Assembly: GCF_042453785.1 (NCBI RefSeq)
Contig: NC_091663.1
Span: 34,460,001 to 34,524,000 of the forward strand
Source: Malus domestica
Taxonomy: Eukaryota; Streptophyta; Magnoliopsida; Rosales; Rosaceae
DNA: 64,000 nucleotides
Direction of reading: 5' to 3'
Below the pieces are notes generated by a model that saw only the letters and a list, made by a program, of their open reading frames with translations, was not told the DNA's origin and ran no database searches. This document shows, in pieces, positions 35,509-45,768 of the stretch (within the stretch, counting starts at the first letter, position 1; the number at the start of each line of letters is the position of its first letter). The translations under genes and the position numbers were made by a program.

Positions 35509-35738
35509 TAGTTGATGGATAATCCGGCGCGTAACAGTCGGGCGATTGCAGGAGAAACGCCATTTTTTTGAGATACTTGGGAGGAGGTTTCTGGAAGGTG
35601 ATTTAGGGAGTGTTTGGCAAACTCTGCAAGCTTAGCGCGCGCTTCAGCGGCGACCTCGCGAAATGACGCGACGTGGCCAAGGAAGAAGACGACCCAACGG
35701 CTTGTTTTCTCTTCGCGGAACGGAGCATTTTGGCTCAA
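35509..35738 (-). other. Candidate leader exon, unit 1
   Basis: Open from ATG 35738 (MSQNAPFREEKTSRWVVFF) to a strong donor CTA|GTAAGT at 35509. The first 50 residues are conserved in unit 2 (45509-45279), which then shifts frame in a T-run. It lies upstream of the SUVH N-terminal relic on the same strand, so it may be the 5' UTR exon or promoter side of that gene; SUVH genes often have leader introns. I do not recognise the peptide. Confidence 0.4.
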
Positions 35739-35825
35739 AGGTGTTTTAGGAGACTGTTCGTCCCTCTACAAGTGACGTGGCGTTCATTGCATGCATGGTG
35801 TGAGAGCACTACGAATTCAAGAAGA

Positions 35826-35995
35826 GATTTTTCAATGTGACCGGTACATAAGATGGTACATTACGTGTCATTATACAAATAGTGAGATATGTGTGTTAAA
35901 AAGTTAACAACTTAAAAAATTAAATTTCTCACCACTTCTATTAAAACACTTGGTGTACCACTTGTATTCCTATCTCGATTAAAAATTTCTCGAAT
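35826..35995. repeat. Dispersed 165-bp MITE-like repeat, copy 1
   Basis: Starts GAGATTTTTCAATGTGACCG and ends AAAAATTTCTCG, giving short imperfect inverted ends. Shared phrases with 45605-45768 and 49763-49925 are GTGTCATTATACAAAT, GTTAATAACTTAAAAA and TTCTATTAAAACAC. The first two copies are in equivalent places of the tandem units; the third is independent. Confidence 0.6.
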
Positions 35996-36678
35996 TCAAG
36001 GCTCTTGTTGATTTCTATATTAGTGTTTTGACGCATTTGGAATGAATCCGGTGTGATTGACACACAGTTACGTTTATATAAAGTAATCATAGAATTAACG
36101 TTAAACTGTATAGCAACAAAGAATCATATTATTTTTTACATAATATTTTATAACATTGGTTAAAAAATTAATGTTAAACTTAACAGCATTTTTCTTGATA
36201 AAATAAGCGACAGTTGAGGCATTGCCAATGTATATGCTGACCTAGATTTCTCCACATAGATTCATCCCATTAATCCCCAAAACGATGAAATTTCAAAGCA
36301 TATTGGAGGCAAAGGAGAATAATGTCGTTTTATTTTCTTTTTTGGAAAACATAATGTCTTTATACAGTTGTCAATACTCAATATACTCACAGCCTCTCGC
36401 ACAAGGCGACAGGAGTGGTACTATAATCCTTGGCTTAATTAGCCCCACTTGGATTTGGACCCTTTCACTCAAGCCGACAGGAGTGGTCCTATAATCCTGC
36501 ATTTTCCATGTGCTTCACAAGTCCTATTGTTTTCATTTAATCAAACTTATCTTTTCTTCCAATTTTTTCCAGCCAAGTCTAAACTGATCCTCCCAAGTTG
36601 GCAGTCGACCAAACTTTGGATTCACCATTAAAAAGAACCGAAGGTCACATTACATAGTTCTCACTTGCATTGAGCCCC

Positions 36679-38726
36679 ATGGCACTTGTGGAAAAAAATA
36701 TGTCTTCTGCTCAGCCTGCACTGACTACATCTGTTTTTAATCTAGGAAATTGCCCCTTCAAATGCATCACGGAGGAGACACCACTGTCTTCCTGCTTTGA
36801 TTCTTCAGCACCTCCAAAGCCCTTGTTCATTGTTACACCGATGGTAGCAGGCACTTACCCTCTAATCTTGCTTCACCACGGCTTCTACCTCCGCAACTAC
36901 TTCTACAAGGAGTTACTCCAGCACATAGCCTCACATGGATTCATAGCTGTAGCACCTCAGGTAATATTGTCTTACCATTTTATATTAACGTCCAATACAA
37001 TTTCAGAATTAATTTATTTTGTATTAATCCAACAATTGTCGTCCATGAAATTTTTGGTCCAATCTACTCTGTCAAATGGGTTATGAGTGTTTGAAAATGC
37101 TTCTCCAGAAACTATATATGCCCGTAAGAACTTTTGTTTTCTTAAAAAAACACTTGAAATTGCTTCCTTAGAAAGCACCTAGAACTTTCAAGTTCTTTAA
37201 TTTAAACCAATGTTTTAAAAAAACTAGCCTCGGGGTGTGCCAAGGGCGTCCTTGAGGCTAGGCGCGAAGGCTAACGCCTCTGTTTTGCAGAAGTGGGCGG
37301 AAGGTATCGCCGGAGCCGCCTAGGCGAGCCTTAGGGATTTTTTTTTTTACTTCCAAACCCAAATTTTGGGTAGGGTTTTAACGGCTTCATACCTCTTTCT
37401 TGCACTATCGTCTCTCTGTCTTTTTCTGATTTTTATTTTTTTTTATATAATGGATGTGTGTGCTGTCTACATGCATTGTTATATGTGTGCTCATTGTGTT
37501 TTTCATCCTCCATTATTTATATATATATAATATAATATATGTATATATGTGCGTATATATATTTATAATATATGTGTGTGTTCAATGTGATTATTGATTA
37601 ATAATCTTTTTTTTAATATAATATATGTGTACACTCAGTGTATATATTAAAAATTTTAGGTCTCGTGAGGCTTCACCTCACGTCTAGGCTGGGCTATCCT
37701 TCGGACGCCTTACCCACACCTCACGCTTTTAATACATTGATTTAAACTCCTTTTCATTATCCAAAAAATATTTTTACCATTTTAAATGAACTTTCAAACA
37801 AACTTTTAATTTAGAAATTGACTAAAATAATCATCAATCAAATCTGAATTGTTAAATTGATTAAAATCAAATAATTGTCATACAATGTCGACCTCATAGC
37901 AATCAAATATTGACAATACTGAAAAATTGATCATTTCAGAAATTGATATTTGAAAAAAAAAACATATATTTTGGCCAATTTAATAAATTTTCTGACAACA
38001 GAATTAATTGTGAGTTTGTTTTTTCTTTTTGATCAGTTATGTGGGGTTGTGCCTCCATGTGGACCTGAAGAAGTAGAGTCGGGAGCAAAAGTCATAAACT
38101 GGTTGCCAAAAGGCCTCCAACCTCTGCTGCCAGAAAATGTTGTAGCAGACTTCACCAAATTTGCTCTTGCAGGCCACAGCAGAGGTGGGAAAACAGCATT
38201 TGCAATAGCACTTGGGCGTGCCAAAACTTCCCTGTCCCTCAAAATTTCACTCCTAATAGGCATTGATCCTGTGGCCGGTGCAAATCGATACTGCAGAACA
38301 CGTCCTCGTATCCTCACCTATTCCCCTCAATCTTTCGACCTCTCGATTCCAGTCATAGTGATCGGCGCTGGCCTGGGACCGGAAGGTAAAAATGCTTGCA
38401 TGTCAAAACCTTGTGCCCCAGATGGCGTGAACCACAAGGATTTCTTCTATGAGTGCAAGCCTCCATGTGCACATTTTGTTGTGAAGGACTATGGTCACAT
38501 GGACATGTTGGATGACGATCCACAGGGCATGGTTGGTGCAGTGTCGGGGTGCATGTGTAAAAACGGGACTGGACCGAGGGAGCTAATGAGGAAGACTGTG
38601 GGTGGGATTGTTGTGGCGTTTCTGAATGCTTATTTGAATGGTGATGATAGGGATTTGGTTGCCATTGTTGGTGATCCTGATAGTTCTCCTGCAAAGCTTG
38701 AACCTGTGGAGTTCATTAGAGCATAA
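36679..38726 (+). CDS. CLH: Chlorophyllase, copy 2 (intact)
   Basis: Two exons, 36679-36960 and 38037-38726, joined in phase 0, giving 323 residues, the usual length. ATG 36679 begins MALVEKNMSSAQPALTTS. Landmarks: CPFKCITEETPLSSC, LILLHHGFYLRNYFYKELLQ, nucleophile GHSRGGKTAFA, LLIGIDPVAGANRYCRTRPR, VIVIGAGLGPEGKN, and YGHMDMLDDDPQGMVGAVSG. Ser of GHSRG, an Asp (probably in IDPVAG) and the His of GHMD fit the family triad. The enzyme hydrolyses chlorophyll to chlorophyllide and phytol; location (plastid, ER or vacuole) differs among plants, and I see no clear transit peptide. The intron (1076 bp) holds a MITE. Promoter repeats as in copy 1. This is the better candidate for the working gene. 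Confidence 0.92.
37208..37739. mobile_element. hAT-type MITE in the intron of chlorophyllase copy 2
   Basis: An 8-bp direct repeat ATTTAAAC (37200-37207 and 37740-37747) flanks a 532-bp insert with inverted ends CAATGTTTTAAAA / CAATGTATTAAAA. The interior has GCCTAGGCG-type words and a TA-rich centre. The paralogous intron of copy 1 shows the uninterrupted sequence around 31820, proving insertion. No transposase. Confidence 0.85.
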
Positions 38727-39021
38727 GTTCAAGCTCAAGGTCGTCTTGATAATAGTCACCGACATTAGCTGCACATATTAGCACATAAAGAGGGGGTTAT
38801 AAAGCCTATCAGTGGCTACTGTCGGTGATTATTTTCAGGCTTTCTTCGAGGGTTATTTCGGATCCTAGATTGTTACTTTCGAATAAACAGCTCAGTCATC
38901 AAATGCATGTGCTCAAGTACTGAAATTTGGGGGTTGATATGTACTAGCACCATCTCAATTTTTCTAATTCATTAATCATGTACTAGCACCATCTCAATTT
39001 TTCTAATTCATTAATCATGTT

Positions 39022-39146
39022 CACTTAGAGTACTTGAATCTAACGGAGGACATGCCGCAGAATCGAGCGCAATGGCGTTTTAGGATTCATGTAGCCGACC
39101 CTACTCAATGGGAAAAGGCTTTGTTATTGTTGTTGTTGTTGTTGTT
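39022..39146 (+). mobile_element. 125-bp 5'-truncated RTE LINE with target duplication
   Basis: The last 125 bp of the same LINE family (GGCGTTTTAGGATTCATGTA, then GGGAAAAGGCTTTGTTATTG and a TTG run). Flanked by a perfect 12-bp direct repeat ATTAATCATGTT (39010-39021 and 39147-39158). A clean example of LINE insertion with severe 5' truncation. Confidence 0.9.
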
Positions 39147-39244
39147 ATTAATCATGTTTATTTAACATTGGTTACTCATGTCCATGCATTATTGTGATAT
39201 ATAATTGCATGAATTATTTCTTGATTTTCTATGTGATTTATTAT

Positions 39245-39740
39245 AGCAATTAAACTCAATTTTTCTGTCCCTTGCATTTTGGTTGAACCTTGTCCCCAAT
39301 TACTATAGAAATATCCCCTCCACTTTCACCCTTGTGAAACTCTTTATCTTGAACATCTTCACCGAACCAGTAGATACCATTCGGGTTTCAATACCTTGTT
39401 CATCATCATTGGTACCCCCGCTAATCAAAGGCTCGGCAGTACCCACATCCTTACCGTTCATCAAGTCAGCCCATCCACATGACCATTTGAGAGCCCGAGC
39501 TTGTCAACCCCGTGTCCATCGCCATTTCCACCCCTATTAACCAAGCTTTTTGTTGCTACACACTCAAAACTTCCCCTAGAAGCAGCTCCTCATCAACTCT
39601 TAACTGACCAAACCGTCCGCACGCACGGGGAAAATCACGAACCGCAGAGACTGTGCGCCTCTTTAACTTGGGAACACCGTAAGAGCACTCTCCATTTTCC
39701 ATGGATTGTGCCTATCTTCCCTCAGAGTGACTACCATTAA
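39245..39740 (-). pseudogene. SUVH5/6-like N-terminal relic in unit 2, shortened
   Basis: Paralog of 34270-35214. The KLKRRTVSAVRDFP segment and the GTVER-like acidic region remain, but several hundred bases of the middle are lost. No longer able to code for more than short peptides. Confidence 0.55.
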
Positions 39741-39946
39741 GTTGAGCAATTCGCCTCGATGATTTCGAATGCTGCATCGCCTCTACGACCCCCATCGCAA
39801 TTCCAAATCGCCTATTCAACCACAATTATTCGCAACGGCCTAATCCAACAACAAAACCAATTAAGCAACAGCTACAGTCTCAAGATTCAGAGTAATTAAA
39901 AATAATCGCGATGATTATATACTAATTCAAATCCCAATGTACAAAC

Positions 39947-40536
39947 TGTTAGGAATGTCGGTACTACAAGATAGAGAATGCACAAGGTAAAGTAGAAAAT
40001 GGACGCCAAGAATTTATGTGGTTCGGCAATTTATGCCTACGTCCACCAAACAAGGATCAATCTTCACTATATGAAAAAGATGAATACAACAAGAGTAGTC
40101 TTACCAAGCCAAAGACAAGGCTTGATGGATACAAGAAAGTATAACACACACTTTCTATCACTCTAAACTTCACTCACACAATGTGTAGTGGAACACTCTC
40201 ACTCTCACTCTTGGAGTGGAACTCTAGCTTTGGACTTGATCCTTTGCTACTCACTCTTGGTTCTCAATTGGTTACATCACACCCATATTTATAGGTGAGG
40301 GCTTGGCATTCTACTAGTTTCTAGTTCCTTCTTCAAACCTCTAGTATAGAAAAATCTAGACTAGCCATATACTTGTAGCTTCTAGATCTTTCCATTTGCA
40401 ACCAAGGAAGCTAGTACTCTCTAGCTTCTTCCATCAACTTAATAACATTCTAGAATTGTCTAGCAAGCTCCAGCCTCATCTCTTGCTTACTAGAATAATC
40501 TAGAACATTGATCATGGGCTGGACCATATACCAACA
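39947..40536 (-). repeat. Left LTR (3' LTR) of the copia element
   Basis: TGTTAGGAATGTCGG to CCATATACCAACA, 590 bp. Partner at 44634-45223. Confidence 0.95.
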
Positions 40537-40584
40537 ATCTCCCCCTCCAGTCCATGAGGGAGGAATTCCGATCATGACTCCAAG

Positions 40585-43500
40585 TTACCTGGAGTTCATC
40601 CCAGCAGCCTTAATGCAGAATTCCAACTTTGATTTTGTGACTACCTTTGTCAACATGTCTGAAGAATTATTATCGGTATGAATCTTCTTCAGCTGTAGCA
40701 ACTTGTTCTCGATAGCGTCTCTAATCCAGTGATAACGAATATCAATGTGCTTAGTGCGTGAATGATATGTAGTGTTCTTGCTCAAATCCAGAGCACTCTG
40801 ACTATCACAATAAACGCCATAATCACTTTGCTTCAAACCCAACTCTTGGAGAAACCGTTTCAGCCACAACAACTCCTTGCATGCTTCTGTAGCAGCTATG
40901 TATTCAGCCTCGGTTGTGGACAAAGCAATGCACTTTTGTAACTTGGATTGCCAAGACACGGCTCCCCCTGCAAAAGTAAACAAGTACCCAGACGTAGATT
41001 TTCTACCATCCAGGTCACCTCCCATGTCAGCATCTGTAAATCCTTCCAAGATTGGTTTGGAACCGCCAAAGCACAAGCACATCTTAGAAGTCCCCTTCAA
41101 ATATCTGAGAATCCACTTAACAGCTTCCCAATGGTCTTTCCCTGGATTAGAGAGAAACCTGCTCACCACACCTACTGCATGAGCAATATCTGGCCGTGTG
41201 CACACCATTGCATACATGATACTTCCTACTGCTGAAGAGTAGGGAACAACTGCCATTTTCTCCTTTTCTTCATATGTTTTTGGACACGACTCTTTGCTCA
41301 ACTTGATATGATTGGCTAAAGGTGAGCTTACCGATTTGGCTGTTTTCATGTTGAACCTTTCAAGCACCCGTTCAACATACTTTTCTTGTGACAGCCACAA
41401 CTTCTTGGATTTTCTGTCACGAATTATCTCCATGCCCAAAATCTGCTTGGCTGGCCCTAAGTCCTTCATGTCAAAGGACTTAGATAACTCTTCTTTGAGC
41501 TTTTTAATCATAAAAGCATCTTGACCGACAATCAACATGTCATCAACATAAAGCAACAAAATGATGAATTTACCTCCAGAAAATTGTTTGATATAGACAC
41601 AAGAGTCAGCATGAGTTCTCTTGTACCCATTACTCACCATGAATGAGTTGAACTTCTTATTCCACTGTCTCGGAGCCTGCTTAAGACCATATAAACTTTT
41701 CTTGAGCTTGCACACCAAATTTTCTTTACCTTTGACTTCAAAGCCTTTGGGTTGCTCCATGTATATCTCCTCTTCTAAATTGCCGTGGAGAAATGCAGTT
41801 TTAACATCTAACTGCTCGAGCTCAAGATCCATGTTTGCTGCCATACCAAGGATAACTCGAATGGAAGTCATCTTCACCACCGGTGAGAAAATCTCATCAA
41901 AGTCAACTCCTTTCTTTTGACCAAAACCTTTGACAACCAAACGAGCCTTGTACCTTGTCATGTTGTCGTCTCTTTTCAATTTGAACACCCACTTGTTTTT
42001 CAATGCTTTCCTGCCCTTTGGAAGCTCCACCAGCTCATAGGTATCATTCTTTGATAAGGAATCCATCTCCGACTCCATTGCCTTCATCCATTTGTCACTG
42101 TCGTTATGAGCTCTGGCCTCCTCATATGTTTCGGGCTCTCCATAATTAGTCAACATGATATACTCTGATGAAGAATACTTGGTAGACGGTCTTCGACTTC
42201 TGATGGATCTTCTGACCTGATCTTCATTCTCTTGTAGGGCTGGAGGCTCCCCCTGATTGGGTTCTCCTTGAATCTGCTCTTCTTGACTAGGCTCCCCCTG
42301 ATCAGCAATCTCATGGTCTGGCACATCTTGATCAGGCTCCTCTTGATTAGCATTATCTGATTCTGCAGGCACTTCATTGGCAGTTGCTTCAGGGATGTCA
42401 TCGTGACTTTCTTCATCTGAAGCTAATGGATCAACTCCTCTGACTGCGCCATCTGGTTGTGCCTCTTTATCCGAATCCCCAATTGTTTGTTCTTCATAAA
42501 AGACCACGTCTCTACTTCGGATAAACTTCTTCTGGTATGGGTCCCATAATCTGTAACCAAAATCTTCACCGCCATAACCAAGAAAGATGCACGGTGTAGC
42601 TTTGTAGTCTAACTTCGATCTCTGCTCTTTGGGCACATGCACAAAAGCTTTGCAACCAAACACCTTCAGATGAGAGTAAGACACATCATTACCAGTCCAT
42701 ACTCTCTCTGGAACATCAAGACCTAATGGTACTGATGGAGATCGGTTGATCAAATAGCAGGCTGTCCTTACAGCTTCACCCCAAAACTGCTTAGATAACT
42801 TTGCAGTCCTCAACATACACCTGACTTTCTCCATGATGGTTCGGTTCATTCTTTCAGCAACACCGTTATGTTGTGGAGTTCCAGGAACTGTCTTCTCATG
42901 ACGTATGCCATGTTTTACACAATACTCTCTAAACTGGTGAGATGTGTACTCGCCGCCGTTGTCGCTACGAAGGCACTTGAGAGGTTTCCCAGTTTCCCTC
43001 TCCACCATGGCATGGAACTCCTGGAATGTCTGAAACACCTGGTCTTTGGATTTCAACAAATACACCCACACCCTTCGTGAAGCATCATCAATATAAGTAA
43101 CAAAATATTTATTTCTTCCAAGTGACTCGACTTCCATGGGACCACACACATCTGAATAAACAAGATCTAACAAGTTTCCTTTCTTTGTAGATGAAACAGA
43201 AAAACTAACTCTTCTTTGTTTTCCGAATAAACAATGCTCACAAGAGTTTAACGACGTACCTTTGGCAAAGGGAATATGAGACTTCTTTGCCAAAACTTGT
43301 AGGCCTTTCTCGCTCATGTGGCCTAGCCTCTTATGCCACAAGTCTAGAGATGAGTCTTCCACAGCATTCAACTCACCTTTCAAAACCTTGGCATTTGACC
43401 GGTACAACGTACAACAAAGTCGTGCTCTTGCTACCACCATTAAGCCTTTAGTAAGCTTCAATTTTCCTTCGCCAATATGGTGATAATATCCTTGTCGATC

Positions 43501-44670
43501 AAGGGTACCGATGGATATCAGATTGAGACGTATATCAGGAATATGTCTCACATCTTTCAACATCAATTGGCAGCCGAGATTAGTTCTTAAGCAGATATCA
43601 CCAATTCCAAGAATTTTGGAATAGCTTTCATTCCCCATCTTCACTATGCCAAAGTCACCTTCTTTGTATGTACTGAAGAACTCCCGTTTGGACGTAGCAT
43701 GGAATGAAGCTCCATTATCAAAGATCCATTCAATGTCTCTGTCAGAGTTGCCTATATGCAGACATTCACCAACAGACAATATTTCTGGTACATCACCACA
43801 TATGACAGCGGTGGTATTGCCAGTATCATCTTTCTTCTGATTGTTTCCTTCCCTTTGCTCTCTCTTCCAAACTCGACAATTTTTCTTCATATGGCCTTCT
43901 TTGCCACAATGGTGGCATGCACCCCTGAACCTTGACTTGGATCGGCTAGGACTCCTGCCATGACCTCTAGGTCCTCTACTCTTGCTTCTTCCGCGGTTCT
44001 CTGTGACAAATACTTGGCTGCTATCTGTGCCAGAAGTCTTTCTCCTTGTTTCTTCATTGAGCATGCTATTTTTAACATTATCAAGGGTAAGAACACCATT
44101 AGAAGCAGAGTTACTTATACTCACCACAAAGGTCTCCCAACTGTCTGGCAAGGATCCAAGTAACAAGAGCGCTTGTAGCTCGTCCTCGATCGTCATTTTC
44201 ATAGTAGCCAACTGGTTGATGATATTCTGGAAATTGTTCAAGTGTTCTGCTACACTTAAACCATCCTTGTACTTCACATTGATGAGCTCTTTGATCAAGA
44301 AGGCTTTCTTAGCTGGAGTTTTCTTCTCGAACAAGGACTCAAGCTTTGTCCAAAACTCGCGAGCATTGGTTTCATTAGACACATGGTGAAAAACACTATC
44401 GTCCACCCATTGTCTAATTGTGCCAATAGCCTTGCGATTCATCTTCTTCCACTCGGCATCGGACATGCTCTCTGGCTTAGCGGCATCTCCTTCAATTGGC
44501 TCATGCAGATCCTTGCAATAGAGAATGTCCTCCATCCTTGGCTTCCATGTTACCCAATTGGAGTTGGTGAGTTTGATCATAGTGCCACTTCCTTCCATCT
44601 CGCAGTACGAGCCAACCGGGCTCTGATACCACTTGTTAGGAATGTCGGTACTACAAGATAGAGAATGCAC
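40585..44670 (-). CDS. Copia gag-pol polyprotein, single frame
   Basis: Up to 1361 residues; the true start is probably the later Met of MEGSGTM, because the first 25 codons overlap the primer site and LTR end. Domain order is typical of Ty1-copia: gag with zinc knuckle CHHCGKEGHMKKNC (about residue 250), protease (WIFDNGASFHAT), integrase with H-H-C-C type head (LWHKRLGHMSEKGLQ, CEHCLFGKQ) and core (SDNGGEYTS, HNGVAERMNRT), reverse transcriptase (QLDVKTAFLHGNLEEEIYME, LLYVDDMLIVG), RNase H (FTDADMGGDLDGRKSTSGY, STTEAEYIAATEACKE). Described as an element component only. Confidence 0.93.
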   Translation of the reverse strand: MHSLSCSTDIPNKWYQSPVGSYCEMEGSGTMIKLTNSNWVTWKPRMEDILYCKDLHEPIEGDAAKPESMSDAEWKKMNRKAIGTIRQWVDDSVFHHVSNETNAREFWTKLESLFEKKTPAKKAFLIKELINVKYKDGLSVAEHLNNFQNIINQLATMKMTIEDELQALLLLGSLPDSWETFVVSISNSASNGVLTLDNVKNSMLNEETRRKTSGTDSSQVFVTENRGRSKSRGPRGHGRSPSRSKSRFRGACHHCGKEGHMKKNCRVWKREQREGNNQKKDDTGNTTAVICGDVPEILSVGECLHIGNSDRDIEWIFDNGASFHATSKREFFSTYKEGDFGIVKMGNESYSKILGIGDICLRTNLGCQLMLKDVRHIPDIRLNLISIGTLDRQGYYHHIGEGKLKLTKGLMVVARARLCCTLYRSNAKVLKGELNAVEDSSLDLWHKRLGHMSEKGLQVLAKKSHIPFAKGTSLNSCEHCLFGKQRRVSFSVSSTKKGNLLDLVYSDVCGPMEVESLGRNKYFVTYIDDASRRVWVYLLKSKDQVFQTFQEFHAMVERETGKPLKCLRSDNGGEYTSHQFREYCVKHGIRHEKTVPGTPQHNGVAERMNRTIMEKVRCMLRTAKLSKQFWGEAVRTACYLINRSPSVPLGLDVPERVWTGNDVSYSHLKVFGCKAFVHVPKEQRSKLDYKATPCIFLGYGGEDFGYRLWDPYQKKFIRSRDVVFYEEQTIGDSDKEAQPDGAVRGVDPLASDEESHDDIPEATANEVPAESDNANQEEPDQDVPDHEIADQGEPSQEEQIQGEPNQGEPPALQENEDQVRRSIRSRRPSTKYSSSEYIMLTNYGEPETYEEARAHNDSDKWMKAMESEMDSLSKNDTYELVELPKGRKALKNKWVFKLKRDDNMTRYKARLVVKGFGQKKGVDFDEIFSPVVKMTSIRVILGMAANMDLELEQLDVKTAFLHGNLEEEIYMEQPKGFEVKGKENLVCKLKKSLYGLKQAPRQWNKKFNSFMVSNGYKRTHADSCVYIKQFSGGKFIILLLYVDDMLIVGQDAFMIKKLKEELSKSFDMKDLGPAKQILGMEIIRDRKSKKLWLSQEKYVERVLERFNMKTAKSVSSPLANHIKLSKESCPKTYEEKEKMAVVPYSSAVGSIMYAMVCTRPDIAHAVGVVSRFLSNPGKDHWEAVKWILRYLKGTSKMCLCFGGSKPILEGFTDADMGGDLDGRKSTSGYLFTFAGGAVSWQSKLQKCIALSTTEAEYIAATEACKELLWLKRFLQELGLKQSDYGVYCDSQSALDLSKNTTYHSRTKHIDIRYHWIRDAIENKLLQLKKIHTDNNSSDMLTKVVTKSKLEFCIKAAGMNSR

Positions 44671-45223
44671 AAGGTAAAGTAGAAAATGGACGCCAAGAAT
44701 TTATGTGGTTCGGCAATTTATGCCTACGTCCACCAAACAAGGATCAATCTTCACTATATGAAAAAGATGAATACAACAAGAGTAGTCTTACCAAGCCAAA
44801 GACAAGGCTTGATGGATACAAGAAAGTATAACACACACTTTCTATCACTCTAAACTTCACTCACACAATGTGTAGTGGAACACTCTCACTCTCACTCTTG
44901 GAGTGGAACTCTAGCTTTGGACTTGATCCTTTGCTACTCACTCTTGGTTCTCAATTGGTTACATCACACCCATATTTATAGGTGAGGGCTTGGCATTCTA
45001 CTAGTTTCTAGTTCCTTCTTCAAACCTCTAGTATAGAAAAATCTAGACTAGCCATATACTTGTAGCTTATAGATCTTTCCATTTGCAACCAAGGAAGCTA
45101 GTACTCTCTAGCTTCTTCCATCAACTTAATAACATTCTAGAATTGTCTAGCAAGCTCCAGCCTCATCTCTTGCTTACTAGAATAATCTAGAACATTGATC
45201 ATGGGCTGGACCATATACCAACA
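44634..45223 (-). repeat. Right LTR (5' LTR) of the copia element
   Basis: 590 bp, nearly identical to 39947-40536; the primer-binding site follows directly on the minus strand. Confidence 0.95.
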
Positions 45224-45278
45224 CAAACAACCAACGATTCAAAGTAAAAACAGAGAAAATTAACGAAGAAAAACTTAC

Positions 45279-45509
45279 TAGTTGTTGGATAATCCGGCGC
45301 GTAGCAGTCGCGCAATTGCAGGAGAAATGCCATTTTTTTTGAGATACTTGGGAGGAGGTTTCTAGAAAGTGATTTAGGGAGTGCTTGGAAAACTCTGCAA
45401 GCTTAGCGCGCGCTTCAGCGGCGACCTCACGAAATGACGCGACGTGGCCAAGGAAGAAGACGACCCAACGGCTTGTTTTCTCTTCGCGGAACGGAGAGAT
45501 TTGGCTCAA
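45279..45509 (-). other. Candidate leader exon, unit 2
   Basis: Paralog of 35509-35738, starting MSQISPFREEKTSRWVVFF, with the same splice donor. One extra T in a T-run shifts the frame after about 58 residues, which argues that the peptide itself is not under selection and supports an untranslated role or decay. Confidence 0.35.
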
Positions 45510-45604
45510 AGGTGTTTTAGGAGACGGTTGGTCCCTCTACAAGTGACGTGGCGCTCATTGTGTGCATGGTGCGAGAGCACTACGAATTCAAGAAGAGAAG
45601 AGAT

Positions 45605-45768
45605 GTTTCAGTATGACCGATACATGAGATGGTACACCACGTGTGATTATAAAAATGATGGGATATATGTGCTTAAAAGTTAATAACTTAAAAAAATAAA
45701 ATTTCTCACAACTTCTATTAAAACACATAATGTATCAGTTCATGTCACGATGAAAAATTTCTCGAATT
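45605..45768. repeat. Dispersed 165-bp MITE-like repeat, copy 2
   Basis: Unit 2 counterpart of 35826-35995. Confidence 0.55.

Larger units (their letters stand above)
30915..36288. repeat. Tandem duplication, unit 1
   Basis: Direct repeat of the block that returns at 36289-46059. The left breakpoint, the junction between units and the right breakpoint all carry the same six bases AATTTC (30915-30920, 36289-36294, 46060-46065), so the duplication fits microhomology. It contains a chlorophyllase gene (plus), a SUVH N-terminal relic and a leader exon (minus). It lacks the copia element and the 37208-37739 MITE, and has its own intron MITE (31933-32747). Confidence 0.85.
39947..45223 (-). mobile_element. 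Ty1-copia LTR retrotransposon, looks whole and young
   Basis: LTRs at 39947-40536 and 44634-45223, 590 bp each; by eye I saw a single difference. Five-base target duplication CAAAC (39942-39946 and 45224-45228). On the minus strand, a primer site TGGTATCAGAG (initiator Met tRNA type) lies just inside the right LTR, and a purine tract AGGGGGAGATTG just inside the left LTR. One long ORF fills the interior. The element looks whole. It sits in the leader intron of the unit 2 SUVH relic; unit 1 has the empty site near 35450-35460. Near-identical LTRs point to a very recent insertion, after the tandem duplication. Confidence 0.95.
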
